Shown here piece by piece: positions 13,310-23,470 of a stretch of 64,000 bases of DNA. The stretch comes from Heliocidaris erythrogramma (taxonomy: Eukaryota > Echinodermata > Echinoidea > Camarodonta > Echinometridae). A program made the translations under genes and the position numbers. The notes beneath the pieces were generated by a model, which saw only the letters and a list, made by a program, of their open reading frames with translations, made no database searches and was not told the origin of the DNA. The stretch is from positions 2,502,823 to 2,566,822 of the forward strand of contig CM046869.1 in assembly GCA_025617745.1 (NCBI GenBank). Direction: 5' to 3'. Position 1 is the stretch's first letter; every line of letters begins with the position of its first letter.

Positions 13310-13995
13310 TCACAAACGTTAAAGTTTACCTGCAAGACTCTCTTATGATGCATTACTTGGCAACTGTTACTGCATTGGCAGCCACACTTGGGTGATAGAA
13401 GCACTAGGGGCATCTCCATGTTATTGTGTTGTCGGAGGTCACATGATGATGTCAAAGGTCATTTGAGGTCATATGTTAAAGTTTACCTGCAAGACTCTCT
13501 TTTCATATGTTAAAGTTTACCTGCAAGACTCTCTTTTGTGAAATAACTTCATATCAGTTGCTTGGATTACAACCTAACTTGGGTCATATTTGCACTGAGG
13601 GTACCTTGACGTTATGTTGCCGTTGGAGGTCACTTGATAGGGTCAAAGGTCATTTGAGGTCATACGTTAAAGTTTACCTGCAAGACTCTCCTATGACAGA
13701 TAACTTTGCAACCGTCACTAACTTTTCAACCAAACTTGGGTTGTAGATGCACTAAGGGGACCTGCATTTTATGGTGCCGTTGGAGGTCACATGATAAGGT
13801 CAAAGGTCATACGTTAAAGTTTACCTGCAAGACTCTCTTATGACAGATAACTTTGCAACCATCACTCACTTTTCAACCAAACTTGGGTTTTAGAAGCACT
13901 TGGGGGACCTGCATGTTATGCTGCCATCAGAGGTCACATGGTAAGGTCAAAGGTCATTTCAGGTCAAACATTATAGTTTACCCGCAAGACTCTCT
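13310..13995 (+). repeat. Tandem array, ~150-bp unit, about five copies
   Basis: The unit start GTTAAAGTTTACCTGCAAGA recurs at about 13317, 13469, 13508, 13666 and 13813, with a diverged copy near 13970. Each is followed by AACTTTGCAACC-like sequence, CAACCAAACTTGGG and then GGTCAAAGGTCAT. The ~35-bp gap between the second and third starts is a partial unit. GGTCAAAGGTCA resembles a direct-repeat nuclear-receptor half-site pair (DR1 type) and recurs in most units. Confidence 0.75.
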
Positions 13996-14343
13996 TATGA
14001 CATAACTTTGTAAACGTCACTTTCCAAACATTAGTAATGTAGATATAACGTGGAGAAGGTTTACGGTTCACCATGTGTGTTGGTAGGAGGAAAGGGAAAA
14101 TAGGAAATTAGAAATGGATAGACGAGAAAGGATGACAAGAGAGAAAAGAAGAAATATTCCTGAAAAAGACTGTAAACCAATAGGAAGGTTTACTGGTTCA
14201 CCAGGGGTATGGATAGGTGAAGGGTGATGGATGATCTGTAAACCAGATGAGATGAGATGAGAAGACTTGGTTGATGATCGATGGATGAGTAGCGATGGAT
14301 TGAGTAGTGAAGGTTTGAGTAGATGAGGCTTGAGTAGGAGGTT

Positions 14344-14384
14344 ACTCGACGTTTCGGACAGGTTGACTGTCCGTCATCAGGAGT
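14344..14384 (-). ncRNA. Hammerhead-ribozyme-like motif
   Basis: Read on the minus strand: ACTC, CTGATGA, C, a 6-bp stem GGACAG/CTGTCC with loop TCAAC, GAAAC, GTC, GAGT. This has the hammerhead order: stem I (ACTC pairs GAGT), CUGAUGA core, stem II, GAAA, a minimal stem III (AC/GU) and a GUC cleavage triplet. Minimal type I hammerheads with almost no stem III are described from Penelope-like elements and retrozymes. One feature is off: an unpaired C sits between CUGAUGA and stem II. It may therefore be decayed or active only as a dimer. Confidence 0.5.
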
Positions 14385-14481
14385 GAAGTGTGCTAGACGA
14401 GCGCAGGGTTTTATGGTGTGTGTGCGGACGTCGGAGGAATCGGCGGCCGGTGGGGTTGGCGGGGTTGCTGTCGGTGGTGGC

Positions 14482-14528
14482 GCTATTATGTCCGAGAGTT
14501 GAGTGGGCGTGAGTGCGGACATAATAGC
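14482..14528. repeat. Perfect 13-bp inverted repeat (hairpin)
   Basis: GCTATTATGTCCG at 14482-14494 and CGGACATAATAGC at 14516-14528 are exact reverse complements around a 21-base loop. The hairpin sits at the inner edge of the right arm of the foldback. Confidence 0.85.
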
Positions 14529-16263
14529 TTATGGTTTACAGATCATCCATCACCCTTCACCTATCCATACCCCTGGTGAACCAGTAAACCTTCCTATTGG
14601 TTTACAGTCCTTTTCAGGACTTCACCCATAGTCACAAAAGAATATTTCTTCTTTTCTCTCTTGTCATCCTTTCTCGTCTATCCATTTGTAATTTCCTATT
14701 TTCCCTTTCCTCCTACCAACACACATGGTGAACCGTAAACCTTCTCCACGTTATAAGCTCCACCATGCAAACCTTCAAAGATCATCTAATGTAGATATAT
14801 GCAAGCATAACTTATGCAGATTTATGCACTTGGGGGACCTGTTGCATGGCAACAGAGATCACGATATTTCTAGTTATCGCATGTGGGCGAGACACATTAT
14901 CGCTAATGCCTTGTTTTTCTACAGAATACAATTAAACAATATGTATACAAAATTCTTATTCTGTAACAACTTCGTATGTAACATATATGTAAGACTTTGT
15001 GAACAATGATAAACAATGATAAACAATCCTCAAACACACACAGAATATGCAATTTTAAGTTTCATTTTCATTCTGAAAAGAAAATAGTTTGAAAGATCTG
15101 ATTACTATTGATAATGGGGCTATATAATTGTTCGGTTTTATAAACTAGGTTTGTGCCAAATATGCTGCTAGAAGAATTTGTATCAAAAACACATATGTGT
15201 GAATGAGCATTGTAAAAACTGTAATGCAATCATACAATTTCAGTAATGTTGTAAATGGAGATTCATGTTGAATACTTAAAAATGTTATTATTAAATGGAT
15301 TGACAAAAAAGTAGGGATACTGAATGAATGGATGACCAAGAAAAATAGACAAAGTATTCAAAACATCTGGGAAATACATTGTGCCAAGTCGTAACAGTCT
15401 TAATCATCATTTCTAGAACATTGGTCTAAATATATTATAGTAAGTGCTAGAAAATATGCTAATTAATGTGAGTCAATGAAGTTGGCTACAATTCTGACAG
15501 GCTGGATTACTAAAGCCCCTTATTTTGTTATCTTTAATAAAAATATGTCCTTAAAGGAGAACTACGAGTAATTTCTCCACTCAGATCCCCAAATTGGCAA
15601 GGACATGGGGCGGTCACTTGGACAATTGTGTTTTCAAGATGAACTCATTTAAATATGTATCATCCGGACCATTGACTCGCAGAATTAAAGAAGTAGAACA
15701 GTTGCAAATTATGCGAGGTGAATCAGTAATTTTTATGAGAGGGCGGGGCTTGGTCCACATGTTTTCCTTTGATTTACTCATATAATTTGGTTGTTGTTAT
15801 TTCTTATGTATACATGAACCTAAAGTTACAGTTTTCAATATGCCGTTTCCATCTTGGGTAGCATCGCAGCTTTTAATAGTCAGCTTGCCCTTCAAGCAAT
15901 AGACAGTCTAAATTGGAGCGTCTCACCATCGTCACCGCAGATTTGTGTTATTCTTGTCCACAATTTTTTAATTCTTTCGGTCTCCAGGAACATCTTATTA
16001 CAATTTCAATTTTACTGAAGCAAGGGATGAAGTTGTCACATTGAACTGTTCTGGCGTTTTTATGACATTTTCATCTCCTTTTTTTCCCCGAACCTGTTGA
16101 TGCCATTCACAGTACTCTGTAGTTTCCTGTGGTTTCTTGGATACAGGAACATTCATGACATGCGTGAACAGATTGCTTAATACTTATCAGGAGTGCATCC
16201 TTCCAATGTGACAATACATTTGGTTTTTACATGTACATGTATCTCATAGTCGAGTGCTAATTT

Positions 16264-16308
16264 GAACTTCTTCAGTTTGGACTTCTTCAGTTTGGACCTC
16301 TTCAGAGG
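16264..16308. repeat. Short tandem repeat, 15-bp unit x 3
   Basis: GAACTTCTTCAGTTTG is followed by GACTTCTTCAGTTTG and GACCTCTTCAG; the third unit is incomplete. Confidence 0.75.
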
Positions 16309-17008
16309 TCATTGTCTGCTGGTCTTGATTCTCTTTTGTTTCGTGTGTTGGTACAGGCGCAGGATATACATGTAGACTGATTTAGAATTTTTAACTTCCA
16401 AAGTTCAATGTGAGTTCTAGAACTTGTGGTCTGTTGAAATTCTGAATCTGGATGTTCATGTTTCAACTTGTCCGAGTTATCACATTTTTTAAAACTCATA
16501 GTTTGAACTGTGAGACCAAGTTGTCATTGGCACTTACCGAAGACAACTCTGAAACCAGAAACTTTGGTTCTTTTTTGCTTCGTCTGGATTCATCCAAACA
16601 TTGAAATAATTGAATTTTGTAATTCGTGAAAATTTTGTGCTGCAAAATGATTGTCGTCGGCAATTAGCGAAAGTTAAGGTCACGAATGGTTTTTCATTGT
16701 TGTCTTGGACCTCTTGGTGCTGTTTGAGGGATTACATACAGAACATTTAGACTTGATAAATTGATAAAAGAATTGAGTGTTGAACATGGTGGTGCTGTAC
16801 GTGGACCTAGCGGTTCCACCAGAGGTTCTGCGCAATGCATTGTCCCTCACCATAGAAGTGGAAATTATTAGGAATTCATATCGAGATAGGACACTCTTCT
16901 ATTACTCTACTGCTTCTGATCATGGTAAGATCGTGTAATATGTAGAAATGTGTAATATGTGTTCGGGGATACTATGGATTTGGCATCGTCGCGCCGCGTC
17001 CGCCGCAG

Positions 17009-17675
17009 AGATTTTTTTGTGAGCGCTCTACTGGCTGCAATTTTTGTCGGATCACCTTCAAATTTCACATGGAGGTGCATTATGGTAAGATGAAGACGCC
17101 TATTGCTTTTGGTGTGGGCAGAGTCATGGTTGCCATGGTAACCATATTTTTTAAAGAAATGGTAAAGATTTTCTTGTGAGCGCTCTACCGGCTGCAGTTC
17201 TTGTCGGATCACCTTCAAATTTCGCATGGAGGTGCATTATGGTAAGATGAAGACGCCTATTGTTTTTGGTGTGGGCGGAGTCATGGTTGCCATGGTAACC
17301 ATATTTTTTAAAGAAATGGTAAAGATTTTCTTGTGAGCGCTCTACCGGCTGCAGTTCTTGTCGGATCACCTTCAAATTTCGCATGGAGGTGCATTATGGA
17401 AAGATGAAGACGCCTATTGTTTTTGGTGTGGGCGGAGTCATGGTTGCCATGGTAACCATATTTTTTAAAGAAATGGTAAAGATTTTCTTGTGAGCGCTCT
17501 ACCGGCTGCAGTTTTTGTCGGATCACCTTCAAATTTCGCATGGAGGTGCATTATGGTAAGATGAAGATGCCTATTGTTTTTGGTGTGGGTGGAGTCATCG
17601 TTGCCATGGTAAACCATATTTTTTAAAGAAATAGTAAAGACTTTCTTGTGAGCGCTCTACCGGCTGCAGTTTTTA
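17009..17675. repeat. Tandem array, 157-bp unit, four full copies plus a partial
   Basis: Units begin at about 17009, 17167, 17324, 17481 and 17639 with GATTTTCTTGTGAGCGCTCT or a close variant. Each contains GGATCACCTTCAAATTTC, TGGAGGTGCATTATGG, GAAGACGCCTATTG and GTTGCCATGGTAACC. Units 2 and 3 are nearly identical and the outer ones diverge, as expected of growth by unequal exchange. The minus strand is open in each unit, but a 157-bp period changes frame every unit, so this is not a repeated protein. Confidence 0.9.
17129..17456. promoter_or_regulatory. Three perfect RFX X-box motifs, one per repeat unit
   Basis: GTTGCCATGGTAAC occurs at 17129-17142, 17286-17299 and 17443-17456, exactly 157 bases apart. 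It fits the RFX X-box pattern (GTNRCC, short spacer, RGYAAC) at both half-sites. The fourth unit has GTTGCCATGGTAAAC at 17600, with an inserted A that breaks the right half-site. The sequence match is direct; binding in vivo is not shown. Confidence 0.6.
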
Positions 17676-18073
17676 GTGGCATGACGTACACTTCCACACT
17701 TGGTAAGTACTGTCAAAACAACTAAAAAATGACAAAAGTACAAAAAGGTCAAATTTGTCTGCAGTGATACCCGAGGTCCCAAATTGCCACTTTATCCATT
17801 TCAGTCACAACATTGATTCAAATGAGGGATGGGTGACGGGTTCGGGGGATACATGTACTCGGACTGGTCCCCCCTCCGAGTGCTCTAGTCTATTTATGGC
17901 TTTGATGCCAGATCAATCCAAATTGTTATGGAGAGGAAATTAAGCAAATAAATGCAGGATGAAACATTTCTTTAAAAGAAGTAGAATTTGTTTCTACCTT
18001 TGGCCATGTGTTAATAAATGGAAGTTTTAACCCAATGGCTACTGAATACCCTAATTTCCATAGGCTTAATACT

Positions 18074-18229
18074 GGGACCACCTGGAGAGCGTTTCACCAA
18101 GCGTTTTGGTCAGTGCTTTTACTGACAAATTTGCTCTCAGCCAATCAGATGCAAGGATTTCAGTAGCTTATAACAGTTGTCGGTAAAAATCACTGACAAA
18201 ACGCTTGATGAAACGCTCCCCTGGTTCCC
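18074..18229 (+). mobile_element. Foldback family D, copy 1
   Basis: Arms GGGACCACCTGGAGAGCGTT and the near-complementary AACGCTCCCCTGGTTCCC flank the family core CAGCCAATCAGATGCAAGG, ATTTCAGTAGCTTATAACAG. Other copies are at 31111, 40411, 43130 and, inverted, 56565. This copy shares its TGACAAA / GACAAAACG arm type with the 43130 copy. Confidence 0.8.
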
Positions 18230-19350
18230 GTAGGCAATGGGTCAAAGAAAGGAACACAAAGGAAGCAAACTAATTCTATTAAAAAGTTGTAGAAGTGATA
18301 ATCATATTGCTTGTAATAGCTGGTACCCATTTCTAGGCTGTCACAATTAATTTTAGGCTGGCACAATTAATTTTGTGTTATTTGAATATTACATTTTATA
18401 ATGTTGATTATTATGTTGCAGTTGAAGCTGTAACTCGGCCATTCATCAATCTCCTGTATGACATTCATCAGAATTCGTTACTGGTTTCGCAAACAGACGT
18501 ACACGCATAGGCTTAAGTACAGGGGAAACGTCAGTTCGCGAAGCCAGCGACGAATTTGCCAAAAGGATATACCGGTAATTATTCTAAGGGCATGAATACC
18601 GCATTCCATCTAAAACATTAGACCTACAAGTTTACATTTTTATGCTTTTAATCATTTATCAAAACTGTCTGGCCTGCCCATCATGATTGGCAGCATTCAT
18701 AAAGTCTTGACTTGTTTTAATGATCGACTTCTCTGAGGAAAAGATACAAACTGGTTGTAAATTGTGAGCTTTTGTGATGCAAATTTCTCCATTGTCCCAA
18801 CTAAATAACTAATGATCCATGAATTTGTGCAGCTTCAGCTCCATACAACACCCATTGCCCACTATGCCATTGGGGGGAGGGTAAACAAATATTTCATGAT
18901 CTAATGCCTGCCTTGTAGCATGTGTATAACACAAAGCAAAGTATTATTAAATTAGCTTTCAGTCATTGGCAGAAGATTGTTCCCATTGCTAAATAAATAT
19001 GGGACACATGCAAGTGTTTTTCTTGCAATAGCCTTGTGAGTAGATCAGGTGACTCTCAGAGGTAATTAAGACAAAAAATATGTAGGGTCTGTTTCCATTA
19101 TTCATTACAAGAGTGTGGCTCAAAAGAAAATGCCTTATGAAAGGACCCCCCCTTATTTTCAAACATTTTCTGTGCTGTTGTTCAATTATGAGATTTATAA
19201 AGAGTTTCCAACAAAATTGCTTTCCCAGTCGAGTTAAAGTGAGTTTATATTTCTTTGCTTTGTGTACTTCCTGTTCATAATGAAATTGTGAATCCTGGCT
19301 GAAGTCATCTGTATGGTAGATATTTAATTATACTATTAATACATATTTGG

Positions 19351-19484
19351 GAGTGCGTTGGTGTGATCTGGCAACACAAAGGTTTTTATCGTGGTGTACT
19401 ATACGCACGAGGTGCAAGCCGAGTATGTTTGACACCACGATAAAAACCTGCGTGTTGCCAGATCGCACTAACGCACGAACTCAC
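19351..19484. mobile_element. Foldback element with ~48-bp arms
   Basis: The left arm (GAGTGCGTTGGTGTGATCTG, GCAACAC, GGTTTTTATCGTGGTGT) and the right arm (ACACCACGATAAAAACC, GTGTTGCCAGATCGCACTAA, CGCACGAACTC) are imperfect complements around a ~34-base CpG-rich loop. The structure would form a strong hairpin. Confidence 0.75.
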
Positions 19485-20212
19485 AAAAATGGGTCGGCAA
19501 TATGATTATGAAGTCTATAAAAATGGTTACGAACCCCATAGAAACGCCAAGAGTCGCACAGTCATGGAATCCCTGTGCTAAAATGACAATTAAACTACAC
19601 GATTTCATTGCATTTTAAGTTTGCACGCACCAGAGGTACGCGTACGCACAGCTCAGCCGTGCATTAGAGCCTTTTTACCGTTCGTTATCACTTTTTTTTT
19701 GCACGGTTACATGGTGTTATTTGACCAATCAGGATGGCTACATTCTTGAACCCGTTTTATAATGTAATTTAACACAACCTCTACTTTATATATGATGTAG
19801 AAAGCTAGATAATTTTAAATGATATTGGCCTTAGGGCTTATAGATCTAGCATCACCCATTACCTAAGAGACCAATTATTTTCTTAATTGACTAATTACTC
19901 ATTCGTGGCGAGACCATTATCTTATTCTATAATTTCCTAAACTGTTGCCCTATATATAGGTAGTCAGATAATTTCCTCCAATTAAAATGCTATGGTCATG
20001 TACTAGTATGTACCATCAGGCTATAGGCATGGACTATTACAACACTATCGTAGATAAGTGATCTATAGACTAGATATTTTTTTCTTTTTGATCATGTGAA
20101 GCTACCATTTATGGATTGAAAAGAGGAAATGCAGTATTTATTGTGTTATTTATTCAGTACAAATATATATTTTGACAGCACAACATATAATCAGCATAGA
20201 AATTACTGTCTT

Positions 20213-20390
20213 ATGGGGTGTTGCAAGAAAGTTGCAATCAATTGCAAATTGTAAAGCAAATTAGAACAACCATTCTGAATGGTTCAGGGTCTGCCCATTC
20301 AAGAAGATGCGCTTGCAACAATGATTTTGATTGGTCAGTACCGATCAGTTGCAACTTGCAATCAATCGCAACTTTCTTGCAACACCCCAT
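20213..20390. mobile_element. Small foldback (MITE-like) element, 178 bp
   Basis: ATGGGGTGTTGCAAGAAAGT at the left end is exactly inverted at the right end as ACTTTCTTGCAACACCCCAT. Complementarity continues inward for about another 12 bases with mismatches. The centre carries no coding signal. Confidence 0.85.
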
Positions 20391-21486
20391 TACACATGTA
20401 AGGCATTCTGGGAGTCATTGCATCATTACCAAATGAAATCATATGCCAGTGACTGTTTTCAAATATAAGTTACTGTATAATATTTAATTGGAAACAATAA
20501 ATTTTACATTAATATACTGTAGATTTTGATCTTGTAAAGAGTTACAGTATCATTTTACCTGATATTTCCAGGGGATATAAATATATTATTGATAATGATT
20601 CCTATTTTCATTTTGCCATGGTTGGGCAAAATGAGGCTTCGTTTTCACCATTTCATTGCTTTCTTGAAAATGATGTTAAGGCCATAAAGTATTTATTTAG
20701 CCACCAAACATGATGTAAATTGACTATTTATTTTCTAAGAAATCTCAACAAGATACAAAATTTCACCATTCTTAGAATGTATTTGTGCTGGCATTTAGAA
20801 AAGGAATGCACCCTAATATTTCTTTTTGTTTCTATTGTTATTAATTTCAAATAGTTGATTGTTGATCACTTATGTGCTGTATGAACTGGACGAAAGCTAT
20901 TTATGATTGTTATGTTTTTATATGATCAAGAGCTGTATCTATTCCCTTCAATTTCCTGGTAGTTTAGTTTCTGAAACAATATAAAATTGATACTTGAGAA
21001 TCAGAATAATGTTATAATTCATAATAAAGCTTTCATTATCAGGTCTCTACACGTACATGTATATTTATAAGCTTTACTCCAAAACATAATATAGGAATAG
21101 AAATCTGGTTAAATTGTTAAGAGAAGGTTGAGTTCTGGGAAAGGAGAAAAATAATTTGTGAGGTTTCTCATTTCTTTTATGTCAGTTTGGAAGAACATCA
21201 TAGTAGAAATGTCCCCCTGAAAATGATTGCTCTTCAAATTAATGCTCTAATATTCAAAATATGACAAGAAATAGCTGAAGTGTTCAGGCCGAACATTCAT
21301 GCCACATGGTATGAGCAGTCCCATGTACCCATTTCTGTGTGCTGTGAATGTGATTTTCAGTGAGATTACTGTATGTCAATTTCTTATCATTTTGATGGAT
21401 TCCAAAACCTCACAGTATACACCCATTCTTATGTACACATGATCAACCTTCCCCAATTGCTTGTAGACAGTTTCTTTCACAATAGC

Positions 21487-22589
21487 TACGTTCATACGGG
21501 ACTTGTGGTTTCAAAACTTTAAGTTAGCGAAAATTTAAGTTAACGATACCATGACTCCCTACCCGCAACGTGGGTTCACACGAGCCCTAAATAACAAGAT
21601 GAAACTACAAGCCGAGAGATCATCGTGGTTAACTCAATTCAATTCAGGTTAATTCTCATTTATTTCATTTTCAATTAAAAAGTACATTCAAAACAAATAC
21701 AAAATATGTCATAAATGAAATTAGAAAATGAAAGGGGGAACTACATAAGCCCTTGGGCCTTGTACAAGCATAGTTCCCTAAAAATATTGCGAAAATTATA
21801 TAGACAACAAATAAAAAACTAAAACTAAAACTAAAAATAAAACTAAAAATAAAAATAAAATATAACACAAATATAACACAAATATAGATAACAAAGAAAA
21901 ATAAAAATAACTATACATATTAAAGGGAAAGAAAATGCTTCAACTTTTTTTTGAAAGAAATTGATTAGATTGCAATTAGAAATATATTTGGGGATTGAGT
22001 TCCAAATTACAGGGAAGTTATGTCGTACTGATTTCATGGCATTATTTGTTTTTACTGGCCATTATTTGTTTTTACTAGCCATAAGTGAAAAGAATCCTTA
22101 AAACGGGTATTATGATTATGTATCTGGTAATTAACAGTGAACATTTGAGAAATGTTAGAGGGTAATTTATTTTGAAAGTAAAAGAAACCAAGGAGAGCAA
22201 GGGAGTAATAGTACAAATCAAAAATATTAAGAGATTTCAATTTCTTGAACTCCGGAAGTAGGTACTACCGATTGTGTGTACATTACAGATTACAGATCCT
22301 GTGTTAATAATTCGCGTGAAGTGTATGACCTGGAAGTCTAACATGAACAGCGAGGTCATTGCTAATCGAGAATGCGATGGAGGACCACCCACTCCTTGTG
22401 GTTTCAGCCTTAACCACAAGCTCACTTGAGGTTCTAGAACTACAAGTAAACTTAAAGTTTTGAAACTACGAGTCCGTTCATACGGTCTGAAACTATAAGA
22501 TAACTACTTACGTTAACTTAAAGTTTTGAAACTATAAGCGAAAGTTTAGCTCCCATCGTGTGAACGTACATGTAAATTAGTTATGTAAA
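21487..22589. mobile_element. Foldback insertion inside copy A, carrying a LINE fragment
   Basis: The ends are inverted. CTACGTTCATACGGGACTTG, then GGTTTCAAAACTTTAAGTT, on the left matches the complement of AACTTAAAGTTTTGAAACTA and GTGTGAACGTACATGTA on the right. The AACTTAAAGTTTTGAAAC motif occurs more than once near the right end. The middle holds the LINE remnant. This makes three layers of insertion. Confidence 0.65.
21671..22240 (-). pseudogene. 3' end of a non-LTR retrotransposon reverse-transcriptase ORF, decayed
   Basis: On the minus strand two neighbouring frames encode peptides typical of the C-terminal end of LINE ORF2 proteins. One reads FDLYYYSLALLGFFYFQNKL and then IHNHNTRFKDSFHL. 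It is followed by VRHNFPVIWNSIPKYI and then FFQKKVEAF. The N-H-N-T-R and W-N-S-I-P signatures are characteristic of the post-RT region of CR1/L2/Rex-like and related clades. Frame changes and stops break it, and no catalytic RT domain is present, so it is a 5'-truncated dead copy. The clade cannot be set by eye. The A-rich sequence at 21800-21900 is on the plus strand and is not a poly-A tail of this minus-strand element. Confidence 0.65.
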
Positions 22590-23470
22590 GACATGGCCAG
22601 AACTCCACTTTATCTTTAATGGGCTAGCTGGCAACATATTTTGTTGGACCAGTTGATTATTTTCATAAATTCACTTCCTATTCTATAACAGAAAGGCAAT
22701 CCATTTACTGTGATATATGTAGGTAAATAATTGTCATGGGGCTCTCCCCTGAAATAACAGGAAATTAAATGTAATTTATTTTTGTAGATATGTTGGGTTT
22801 GTTTAAAATGATTCCTGTATTCATAATTTTTTTTTTCATTTCATATTTCTAAAACATGCTGAGGTTATAAACATATCCTTGTTGATGTTTATTTACAAAA
22901 ATTATTTGGGTTTCAAAAAAATCAATTCATGATTTTGTTTCCTCTTGAAATGACAGAACAAAAATTTTAAATACAATTACAAATGATCAATTAATATTGA
23001 TATACATTCAACTAATTCATGTAGTTATTGATCTTAAGAAGATGATTTTTTTTCACAATGTCTTTTTATGTTACATGTACCTTTTATTATGGTCTTGAGC
23101 AATCATACATTGTACATTGTTACTCTCTTAAAATATCCACCTCCATAGATCTCTCCCATAAAACGAGAATGTAAATTCTTGGTTGCCAGGCAAATACAGA
23201 TCTAACAAGAAACATTGTATTTCAGTCATTGATTTATTAGTGTGCACTGTGCACGTATAAGTACATGTAAAAGTAGCATTATTGCATATTTGATGAGTCT
23301 CATATCAAAGCTCCTTTACCTCCCGATGTGTAGTTTTACTAATCAAGCAGCTTAGACATCCATGTATTAATAATTAACATCTCTGGCAGCTGTCAGTGTA
23401 AATAATTTTATTTGCATTGAATTAGAGCAGTTTATCTTTTATTTTTTTATTTTGAGTAATGATACCTAAA

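Larger units (their letters stand above)
14045..14754. mobile_element. Foldback element with ~200-bp arms inserted in the tandem array
   Basis: The left arm (14045-14245) starts ATAACGTGGAGAAGGTTTAC. The right arm (14532-14754) ends with its complement GTAAACCTTCTCCACGTTAT. The right arm has an extra block near 14612-14637. The ~285-bp centre is GC-rich with its own hairpins. A 13-mer, TAATGTAGATATA, occurs at 14035-14047 and again at 14787-14799. It may be a target duplication, though 32 bases separate the second copy from the right arm. No protein is encoded. Confidence 0.75.
13244..14893. mobile_element. Composite element bounded by 11-bp inverted repeats
   Basis: GTCTCGCCCAC at 13244-13254 is the exact reverse complement of GTGGGCGAGAC at 14883-14893. 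Just inside the left end is a small hairpin (CTCGCC...GGCGAG) followed by CGTCCGTCC-type sequence. Between the ends lie a ~150-bp tandem array and a foldback inserted into its last unit. That unit resumes after the foldback (ATGCACTTGGGGGACCTG near 14824). No transposase is encoded. Confidence 0.6.
21121..22622 (+). mobile_element. ~370-bp TIR element, copy A, split by a later insertion
   Basis: The left part (21121-21486) matches the copies at 33042-33424 (inverted) and 50303-50690: GAAGGTTGAGTTCTGGGAAA, ATAGTAGAAATGTCCCC, AATATGACAAGAAA and TTTCTTATCATTTTG. The intact copies continue CACAATTCAATCTCATGACC. Here the match stops after TTTCACAAT and resumes about 1.1 kb later with ACATGGCCAGAACTCCACTT at about 22590-22622. 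The interval is a separate element. Confidence 0.8.

Noticed and set aside
16907-17541. Three near-identical minus-strand open frames (each beginning MRNLKVIRQ) suggesting a repeated protein
   Set aside because: They are copies of the 157-bp tandem unit, whose length shifts frame each copy; no start context, domain or composition supports coding.
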